The notes under the pieces were generated by a model, which saw only the letters and a program-made list of their open reading frames with translations, had not been told where the DNA came from and made no database searches. A DNA stretch of 42,500 nt from Chrysomallon squamiferum (Eukaryota; Mollusca; Gastropoda; Neomphalida; Peltospiridae). Of this stretch, positions 33,201 to 42,500 are shown piece after piece. How positions within the stretch are numbered: the first letter of the stretch is position 1; every line of letters begins with the position of its first letter. The translations under genes and the position numbers were made by a program. Where the stretch lies: contig CM022673.1 of the NCBI GenBank assembly GCA_012295275.1, forward strand, positions 21,891,913 through 21,934,412, written 5' to 3'.

Positions 33201-36200
33201 GCATTGCTTGCGCCTGCTCATTCATCGCCGGAGCCAGCAAATACTCATAATGTTGATAGATTACCAGAAGCGTTCGTCAGCATCAAATGACCAGTTTAAT
33301 AACCTTCAATTAGATTTGCAATTTTCCATTGGGTGCAATAATTTTTCTCTTGCTAATCTTCAAACATGTACAATAGACTTAAGAAGGTACGAGATGAAAG
33401 CGTGAGAACCGGTGCCTTGGTTTTAATAACTGCAGAATAATATTACTCAGAGAGACTTTCCCAAAAGCCTGTGTTGGAGATTCTGTTTTGTGTGTTGTCT
33501 TTCGTTCCTGACTACAACGAGAATGCTTTTTTAAACTGGATAACAATTTTAAATTCCTCTTCATTTCCCATCTATTACTGAACTTTTAACAAAACTAATT
33601 TTCTGTTTTAATAGTTGTTGTTTGTTTTTTTTAATTGTGAGGAAACCAGCTAGTGTGGAAGAAAAAAAATAACCCGGATTTCGATTAATCTGCGTTTGAA
33701 ATATTACTCGGATATTAACTTCTATGAAAACGTAACAAAAAGCTACTAAAAAATAAATATTATCTTCTATATTTCGATAAAATAGATTAAAATAATCACT
33801 ACTTTAATAAAATATTTCATCATTGTCTAAATATACGATTATTTAAAGCCCAGTCATTCATTTCAAACTATGTCCAAGTTATCTAGTTTTATTTCAAATC
33901 AAAACATTTTATTTTGCCTTCTTTCGTTAGATGTCATTTTTCTGTCATAAAAAAAAATAAATAAAGAAAGAAAAATAAAGAAAAAGATAAAGTAAGAAAA
34001 AAGGTGTTGAAAAAGGAGCTATCGCTTTCTTACATCCAGGAATCCATGAATTTTTGTATCCAGGAATCTTAAATCTTAAATCTTTTATACCCGTCAATAA
34101 AGACAAATATTTTTCACACTATTTTAATTCTTTTTTTTTTTAATTTGTATTTATTTATTCAGTAGTAGTAATAGAAGTAGTAGTAATATTAGTAGTAATA
34201 GTAGTAGTACAGGAATATTGTCAAATATTTAGAAATAAAAGAATCATGTCAAAATCAGAGGGAGAGTGTAAAAGAGTCTGTCTGTGACAAGTATTAGGTT
34301 TCGTCTACTTAATTAGAAAAGAATCATTTTAACAACTTTATATTAACAGAGTTGAGTCGAGTGAAGTCAGTTATTAATGCGACATTTGACTATCATCAAA
34401 ACTGCTACCTCGTACCACAGATCCAAATTGTTAAGTATTAAAATGACTTGTGAATGAGTTAAGTTGCACGGATAAATTAGGAAACAGCTGTGTTAGCGAC
34501 AATGACAAGACAATATTCCTCGCTTGTTCTGAACATGTTTCTAATGTGTTGTTCGTAATGGAAGGATTTAATACATGCAGAAATGAAATCGTCTGAAGTT
34601 TTTTACGATTTCTCTTTCTTTCTTTCAGTCTAATTTTATTTTTCCTTCACTATCTTTCTTTTTTCTCTTTTCCCTTTCCTCACTTGAATTTCTCTAGCTC
34701 TCTTTCTCTCTATGTCTTACATACATACACACACACGCATACATACTCTCTTTCTAACTAACATGCACTTTTCAATACCTTTAATCACTTGAAGCATACA
34801 CATCCTAATCTTTGATGATTTGTTAAGGCAATACTCTCAAGCTACTAAAAGATTAAATATTTTCATAAACCAGATTCACCCTTAGATACATTCTACATCA
34901 AAGATCGCAGTAATATTATGAACTTTAATCCTTAATATGGATCGAAATTCTTTTACTAAAATATTGCATCGTTTGTGCATAAATCTTCAAAGATTAATGG
35001 GATTAGCTGTTGATGAAAATAGCTGCATCTCTGTAAAAAAAAAAACACTTCTAAAGAACCTAGTAGAATGAATTACTGATACAAATACATAATGTCATAA
35101 TTAAGTGCTTGTGCTGTTATAAATTTTCGTATGATGATAAAATGAATGTGAAAAGAATGATTCATTATGTTACTGTGAAATAGGATGATTAAAATGAGTC
35201 ATGGTTTTACTGCGTAATGTATTTCAAGAAGTTGAGAACTCTGTCTCAGTTTGACTACATAACACATTCATAAAGTCATGCATTAAAAATGAAACATTCC
35301 AGCTACAGTATGAGTAAAACTGAAATACACGATTTCACACACGCTTTACGGATATATTCTATTATGTAAAGAGGGGAAGCTTAAAAAAATTTACAAAAGG
35401 AATTTGGATATTTTAAATTTACATGTCTTAATTTTAATGGAGTTTTTATTATGTGTAGAATAGAAATTATGAAAAATTCAAACACAAGGGTATATAACGA
35501 CCCTGCATAGTTTTAATTCATATGTAATCACCGTAACAAGCTTGCCATGGTATTTTTTTTTATTATTATTATTAAAATTCTACTTTTTGATTTGATAACG
35601 CTATAAAATGTGCATTGTTATACATATTCAAAATCTGACTATTCACACGAATTCTTGTCAGTTTCCACATGCACATATACAGGTCTTTTTAGACCAAAAG
35701 TGTAAATGTAAATCAGAATATACTGGAAAGAGTAGTTTAGCGAAATATTAATTAACAATTTAAATGATTGCTCTCATGTATAAACCAGATACATTAAATT
35801 TAAATTATAAAAGATACAAAATAAACTTACACACAAAATTTAATATATACATATATACAGACCAATATTTACTATGCTTTATCTGTTCAATCTGTGGATG
35901 TGCTTCTATTGTACACTGAATTATTATGTTATGTTTTTATAAATAAATGGCACAGCAATGCTGTGAAATATCGAGGTGCACAAGCATTTAAGCTTCACGA
36001 CTACTGCTCTAGAAGATGAACTAAAACTAATTATCTTGTAAACGTGTCTTGAGATGCGATGAGTGACTTGTTATCGAATAGAAAATACGAAGACATCCTT
36101 ATTAATGAAATCAGTGACAAACTGCAAGTCTTTCGTTCTAAATTATCATTAAACAAAATCTGTCTGATATAGTATTTAAACAGTGTTGCGTTAATGCAAT

Positions 36201-36894
36201 TAATGTTCAGTTGCTTCATTTATCTTATACTCACAATATACATAAATGATAATTTTAAAAGCACAATGAGTAAAAAGATACGTAATGCATTCACACACAA
36301 ACGAGTACAAACACAAACATACATCTGTGTAGTTTTTAACTCTTTTTCTATATAAATTGTGTAATTCTTTAGTATTATAATTCTTCACGTTATAATAAAA
36401 GTTTTCTCACTGAAAAACTATTGACATCATTATATGTTCTTGTCAACCCCCATATAACTTAAATAAATCAGTAGTCAAATTTAAATATTGACTCTATTCA
36501 TAGTCAGTTTACACGGAACACCAATGAGAGTGTTTACATACGTTTGAAATGTTTTCTTTATTGCCGTACATATGTAATAACAGATTTAATTAGCCTTGTA
36601 GAGCTGTATCGTAAAAAAAATATATTCTTGGTTTAATAAAATGAGAAAAGTCGATTTGTTTTATGTATTATCACAAAAATGTGTTTAAGATCGAGGAGCG
36701 TTCGACTAGGTACAAACACTGTGACGTCCATATATGCGATTTAGGAATGAACAAATGTTTGTGTGAAAGGGGCTGATCTATTATGAAACTGATGAAGCTT
36801 ACGCTTCAGGATTCCTAATCCACCAAGGATCCCAGAAACGACTTAAAGCCACAATGATTCATTCAAACATGAGATGTCGTGATTAAATGTTAGA
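30203..36894 (-). other. upstream flank or 5' intron, no gene supported
   Basis: AT-rich sequence with short frames on both strands that lack family features. A somewhat GC-richer patch lies at about 32155-32290. There is an AGT block at 34159-34211 and A-rich runs near 33950-34010. If the gene has an upstream signal-peptide exon, this is intron. Confidence 0.5.
34159..34211. repeat. (AGT)n microsatellite
   Basis: AGTAGTAAT-type steps. Confidence 0.88.
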
Positions 36895-36990
36895 AAGAAT
36901 TACACTGATCTGTCGTGGAACAAGCCGACTGACGGGTCCGAGCAGTTCAACCCCAAACACCCGGTCCACACTGCCAACGCGTGCATAATA
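36895..36990 (-). other. GC-richer island with a signal-peptide-like micro-ORF
   Basis: About 90 bp stand out as GC-rich against AT-rich flanks. On the minus strand an acceptor-like tttatatttgtag is followed within 12 nt by an ATG opening a 28-codon frame that starts MHALAVWTGCLGLNC and stops at TAA. I see no good GT donor that would join it to the receptor. It could be a 5' exon, a regulatory element or chance. Confidence 0.2.
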
Positions 36991-38159
36991 AGTTTTCTCT
37001 ACAAATATAAAAAATGTTTAAACACTTTTCCTTTCTTCATAACATTATGACATTTGATTTGTTTTAGTCTGTTTGGCCAAACATGTGCCAAAAGACTACA
37101 ATTAACATAATTACTTCGACATAATTATCGTTGTTAATGGCAATCGATTAATTTTAGCAAAGTTGTAGCCGATGTCTAATGTTTGCGTTAGTAAATATTT
37201 GTCTGTGGTAACTACAAATAACAGTAATTTCTACAAAAATTAAATAATTTCTATACAATTTACGTTTACTGACTAAAACGTATTTACATATTTACATATA
37301 TACCATTCTTAATGTGTCACTGTTTCAAACATTTATTACTGTTATCGCGGGTCTGTTTTGTCCTTATTTTCAAACAATATCAAATGTTCGATAAGATGGA
37401 TATTTTCAACTGACAAAGGTACAGCTTGTTTGTTTAAGACTTTAAAATGTTCAGCTCATGTCTGAAATAAATGCAAGTTGCCCGGCTTTACATTTTATTT
37501 TACGATAGCTTTCAAATAACCCTAACAATATCGATTACAGATTACAGGCTGACAAACGCTGGAATCTAAGGAACGTTGCTGCATGATAAATTTTTCAGTC
37601 TGTGTAAAGTTTACATGTTTTATAAGTAGACTTACACTGATTCTGATTCTCAAAGTTAAAATGAATATTCATCATATCGTATGCTATATCGTATGTGTGT
37701 ATTAAATACACATACATATTTACACGTATATCTACGTTCATTTCTTTATAAAAAAAACAATTATTCTATTTATTTATTTAGTTATTTATTAGCATGGTAT
37801 TTGAGTTATTGATTATAAAAATGTTAGTACGTGAAGTTTGTGTATTTGTTTTTATATGGAGGTCATTGTTATCTTTATAGATATTTTAGCCACTGCTAAA
37901 GTCATAATAATAATGATGTTGATGTCTATAACTATGAAGAATGTTGTAGTAATTACCATCATTGTCACGGTAATTATAATATTAATGATAACGCTATTTA
38001 CCACGACTTTTATAATAATGATGACGACAACGTTGTTTACCCCGACGATGTCGGTGCTAAATAACAACTGAGTGAACGTCCTCTCAGGATTCGATTCAGT
38101 GCACCCGAACAGTAAATTTCATTTGTTTATTCTCCTCATTTAGAGACTGCTATTTTAAG
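36991..38159. other. AT-rich flank, no gene seen
   Basis: Single-copy AT-rich sequence, then a triplet-like block at 37855-38060 that is open in both directions by repetition. No exon or RNA gene recognised. Confidence 0.55.
37855..38060. repeat. degenerate ATT/ATG/ACG triplet tract
   Basis: Loose triplet periodicity produces opposite-strand frames rich in Ile/Val/Thr. There are no features of a real membrane protein. Confidence 0.6.
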
Positions 38160-38460
38160 TAGCCATCGGTCTCAATCATTGCAGCATTACTACACATGTC
38201 ACAGCTGAGGCTGGTCTTAGTGTATGCTGCGATGTCGTTGAGGAAATATTCCTTTCACTTACCGCAGTAATAAGTCCGCCATGTCAGACATACACTGATG
38301 TATGATGGGTAAACAAGTCTATCCGCAGTAAATGTGTGTACCGCCTCTGAACATGTAAGTAATGGTTTAATCAGGCGCCACACACGTCCCGATTCCAATC
38401 GCTCGCGAGCTGACTTTCATACCGCCATGTCAACAACAAACTTTTCCATCTTCCTAAGTA
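38160..38460 (-). promoter_or_regulatory. candidate 5' exon/promoter island upstream of the receptor
   Basis: Composition is GC-richer with several CpG (for example CGCTCGCGAGC). On the minus strand it contains GACATGGCGG twice, and then ends in a strong donor, CTGCG|gtaagtg, at 38270/38269. The second ATG would open MADLLLR and leave phase 2. That phase would fit an acceptor AG just before 30206, giving an in-frame join to exon 1, but that acceptor lacks a good pyrimidine tract. An untranslated first exon is equally possible. Confidence 0.3.
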
Positions 38461-39822
38461 ATATATGATATTTTCACAAGGTTGCAGGAATATTGGTTAA
38501 AGCTTAATTCAGAAGTTGTATATTTCTTCCAGAACCTAGTGGACTCTTTTTTCCTGTTTATGAAAAGGTATACTGTAAAGATAGCTTCTACTGTTACATC
38601 ATATACAAACTGTACATTTAAAATCTAATAATTTTAGTAATTATCATCATCATCGTCGTCGTAATCATAATTATCATTATTAACGCTAAAGAGTTTTGAT
38701 ATGGCTCTAATTTCGATAGATAATGAGCACACTGAACTGACCCCCCCCCCTATATTTTTATCCTTTTCTTATATCTGGGTCCGCCTCGGACAGAAAGATG
38801 ATCTGATAAAAGACAATATATGATTCTGAAAACTGGCTAAGTTAATCATTCACTTACAACGAGAATATGAAGTCAAACGCATACGATGAATACTTTAATC
38901 TTACAGAAAACGTCTACAGAACAAAATGTAAAAAGTGCTAAGAAGAAGAGATTTCACTTTTAATGATTCATTTAGACATAATCTTGTTATTAAATTAATT
39001 ATAGTCTAGACCGCTGAAACACAGGCAGTCAGTTCGAGACGAGAAGTTTTGGAATGATTATTTGGTCATTTAGTGTATCTGATACGATTACAGTTTAAAC
39101 GTATTGCTTCAAGGCTTAATATTTGTATGGTGGGTATTGTACTGTACTTTTGTTCTTTTCATTTGACTCAAAAATGACAGTTTTTGAAAATGGAATGTAA
39201 TTATCAATTTTATGATGACATTTATTATTAATTACCAACGTCATTCTATTTACGATATTTCTGATCATTCTATCAGATAGTTCTAATTTTGAATTATTCT
39301 GTTTTCAATGTTTTTTTGTTTCAGATTATTTTATACACGATAGTTCTGTTTGTTGATTAGTTTTGCTCTTCTCGCTTGCGTTTTCAGGTTGTTTCCTGGT
39401 TGTTTTAGAGTAGTAAAATATTTGAAATTACAATTCTGCCAAAATCCCCGCGGTGTCTTTATTTCAGTCTATTGTAAATATTATGATAAATGTGTCTGGA
39501 TGTAAAATGATGTATTCCAACCTGGAAACTGATTACACAACATAAATAGCACATCAACCATTTAAATATATCAGATATAGTAATATACATACGTACAAAT
39601 ATATATATAGACACACACACAAACACACAATAAAACTGAATTCTATGTATTAAACAATTTTAATTAATTTTTCTTTTTATGAATAACTGAATGATAATAA
39701 CAATTACACTAACCGATTAAATCGGATTTTTAACTTATCTAAATAACATGTTCACATCAGAAAGAATTCCTAAATTTTGAAAGATTTTATTTTTTATTAA
39801 ATTTAGAATTTGCCTCTTCTTT

Positions 39823-39825
<3 letters not shown>

Positions 39826-39896
<71 letters not shown>
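39826..39896. repeat. (CT)n microsatellite
   Basis: About 34 CT units. Confidence 0.97.
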
Positions 39897-39902
<6 letters not shown>

Positions 39903-39904
<2 letters not shown>

Positions 39905-40020
39905 TTATTAGCCTTTTATTGTTGTTGTTTTGTTTTGTTTTTTTGGTTTCACTTTCACTTTTTGTTGTTATTTCGTTTTTGTTTTGTTTCTTTGTTGTTG
40001 TTTTATTGGGTTTTTTGTTA
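39903..40020. repeat. GTT/GTTTT-rich low-complexity tract
   Basis: T-rich sequence with GTT, GTTTT and GGTTT steps. Confidence 0.75.
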
Positions 40021-41539
40021 ACCAGATATTCTATTTCTTCTGTCAGTGACTGTTATTACAATTTCCTCGGCACTCTTTATCATTAGTTAACACTATACAA
40101 ATATTTTTATTGGTTGTAATAATGGTGATTTAAAAGAAAACAAATACGAAAAGAAGTTTAGTTTTAAAAAAGTAAAAGAGAGATAAAGAAAAGCATGTGT
40201 TTAAATAGAGTATCCCAAAGCAAGTCACGTGATGTTTGTTAGATTAAATAGAGAAGGGGATTGTTATCTTTCTTTTTTATATAAATAACTTTGCTGTAAC
40301 GTTCATCATGGCTGATATTTTTATCTCTTTCTTTGAAGCAAGAATTTCGAGTAATTGCTCTGAAAACATTTCTCTAAGTAATATCACTCAGTCAAAAATA
40401 AATTTATACATTGATATAACCAAACTAATTCACTGATTGTTTAATAAACCCCGTCAATTAAAAATATACATTGAAAAACAAACAGTGAGATTAACAAAAG
40501 TTATTTTTTATTAAAGTGATAAGTCTTAGGAAATTAATTATGCAAGCAACGTATCTAAACCATTGTGAAGACAAGGTAGATGTTTGAATATAACTGTGAC
40601 ATCACTTTTAAACTAATAGATAAGGGACCATGATGACGTGATGAAATAAACGAACTTAACAATTTTAAGATTAGTGCATTGCTCCGCACCAGGTTTTGCC
40701 ATCTACGGTTTAACCACAACAAGGCCCACTGCCTGATGTCCGTTCCATCATAGCTGGTGTTTATTATTCTAATCATATTTATATTCATAAAAGACAAAAT
40801 ATTGTAATTGTGCTTTACTAATGTCATAACTGTACACACATTTTTATAAATTTCATGTTCGTTGATTAGCATTAATAAATAATTGATAATTTATATGGAT
40901 TCCAGGGTTTAGTTATTTCAGTTTTAGACTCTAAATGTTGTATTCTGATGCTACACAATGTTTTAAGCCGATGACACAATAGCAGCATTAACAAAGCCAA
41001 ACCTTTAAGACAAGATGACGAAAGCTTAGCATCAGCAGATATTAGAAGTTCTGCTTTAGAATCACCATCAGTTTCATCATTTATAACTGAAATGATGTAA
41101 CGATTTCATCAACAGAGACATCCACTAAAGTGTGCAGTTTTGTTATTAGCAGCATGACGTGGTTCAAACTTGACCCTCCACACTGAGAATCACTCACAAA
41201 CGCCGCCGTTGACAAAGACGTGTTTGTACAGATCTCCAACTCTCAACAATGATCATGCTATTACGAAAGGGACATTTGGTTTATGTGAAAAGATATTTCG
41301 CAGAGCATTATTTGCATAGCCGTACATCCTTAGTGCTAACGCAGCACTTACATATCTGAGTGAAATGTGAAATATGCAAATAACTGCGCAGGCTTTGTTA
41401 GGATTATTAACTTGTTTAAATGTTTGACCAGGAGTGCTTTGGGGAGATTTCTTTATTCCCTGTTTAAAGAAAATTATTTGCTTCTTCTTAATGATTAGAT
41501 TTTTGGAATGGATCTTTTGTTAAATGGTATTCTCATTTA

Positions 41540-41553
41540 TTATTGATTTATTG

Positions 41554-41588
<35 letters not shown>

Positions 41589-41800
41589 TACTGCTGTTGC
41601 TGCTGCTAATGCTGCTGTTGCTACCACTTCATTACTACTATTATTATTATTATTATTATGATTATGATTATGATGACTGCTATACTACTAGTATTGCTAT
41701 TACCATTAGCACTGCTTCTACTCCTACTCTACTACAATCACTATTACAACTACTACCACTACTACTGCTACTACTACTACTACTATTTGAAACAAAGATC
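41540..41800. repeat. ATT/CTG/CTA triplet array
   Basis: ATT units, then GCTGCT and CTACTA steps. The plus-strand Leu- and Tyr-rich frames are artefacts of it. Confidence 0.9.
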
Positions 41801-42500
41801 ATTACTATACAACAACAAAATTATTAAGTTTAATATCTTAAAATTAAAGAAAACCAACATTTATAGATAAATTTGAATGTTTTAATAGCATCGTGATTTA
41901 CAACACTACATAGTACATGTATTTTCACTAGTAATGTGTTTACATCTAATCACCTTGGAAACATTTTCATTAATTCATACAGAAATGAATTTACAATGAG
42001 TTTAAATAATTTATGAGAATTATTATTACGTTATATTCTCGTCAATCTTTCAATTCACTCCACTAAGCCAGTTGTTTATAGAAATCGAGTTCAGAAGGTG
42101 AATACAAAATGTGTTAACGTTTTAATTGATGGTCGTTATTTCGTATCTGGCCTCTTTGCGAAAATAGCTGTTAATCGACGCGTAACTTCGCTTACGTATT
42201 GATGGAAAACGGGATTTAGGTTACAAAACATACACTGATGTCACAACAACCGCGACACCCAGCTGCGTGCGAAGAATTATTCTATTCCTTATACCGTTAT
42301 GTTCAGTAGAAACAAGTCCTGCATACCGTTACAATTACAAGCATCCCCAAAATATGTACATCCGAAAATACTTTGCGATTCTCTGGGTTATTAAGATCGT
42401 TATATCTTTGTGTCAAAATGAAGACAGTATCCAGACATAAGTACGTTCTTTGTAACGTTTTGTACTCAAGCTGCGGCTTATATCTATAATTAACAAATAA

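Larger units (their letters stand above)
38461..42500. other. AT-rich flank to the window end, no gene seen
   Basis: Simple repeats at 38640-38690 (CAT/CGT steps), 39826-39896 and 41540-41800, with single-copy AT-rich DNA between. The longest minus-strand frame (40555-40872, 105 codons) has no recognisable motif and no splice logic. Confidence 0.55.

Noticed and set aside
38050-38095. Possible tRNA/SINE B-box (GGATTCGATTC) on the plus strand
   Set aside because: It departs from GGTTCGANNCC, and no A-box lies at the right distance upstream.
40555-40872. Longest non-repeat minus-strand frame (105 codons)
   Set aside because: No motif, signal peptide or membrane pattern is recognisable, and composition matches the AT-rich surroundings. 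Length is within chance for a window this size.

Overview
The window looks like animal nuclear DNA. It is AT-rich, dense in simple repeats and minisatellites, has almost no long open reading frames, and carries one gene split into short exons with GT/AG introns. The protein is a class B1 (secretin-family) G-protein-coupled receptor of the calcitonin/CGRP-receptor type. The repeat-rich sequence, the large first intron and the receptor type suggest a protostome invertebrate, most likely a lophotrochozoan such as a mollusc. The phylum is an inference, not something the sequence shows. There is no sign of bacterial, viral or plasmid genes.

The receptor gene lies on the minus strand. I reconstructed ten coding exons from splice sites and reading-frame continuity: 30202-29761, 11134-11037, 7578-7487, 6991-6841, 5730-5580, 5110-5050, 3797-3731, 3154-3072, 2598-2421 and 1134-1051. 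Joined, they give 1407 nt (468 aa plus stop) with every junction in frame. The first two exons encode the extracellular hormone-binding domain; the next seven encode TM1 to TM7 with the conserved class B landmarks. The last exon encodes helix 8 and a tail whose reading frame is ambiguous. The signal peptide is not visible, so the true 5' end probably lies further upstream, inside or beyond the window.

The 18.6-kb intron between exons 1 and 2 (11135-29760) holds two clean minisatellites. One has 26 copies of a 74-bp unit (12784-14707) with a five-unit higher-order pattern. The other has 21 copies of a 56-bp unit (17618-18793), each with an E-box CACGTG, nearly all with a second E-box CAGCTG 11 bp away. 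The same intron holds a 240-bp GA tract, a tRNA-like SINE head fragment, and a 35-bp-arm inverted repeat linked to 55-bp direct repeats.

The smaller introns also carry arrays. In intron 4 the repeat is a 40-bp unit that includes the intron/exon boundary itself, so about 11 extra copies of the 3' splice site lie upstream of the real one. Intron 5 has a 41-bp array, and exon 7 is flanked by a 130-bp direct duplication.

The region 30203-42500 is the upstream flank or a 5' intron. It has simple repeats, two small GC-richer islands (36895-36990 and 38160-38460) that could hold 5' exon or promoter sequence, and no other gene I can support.
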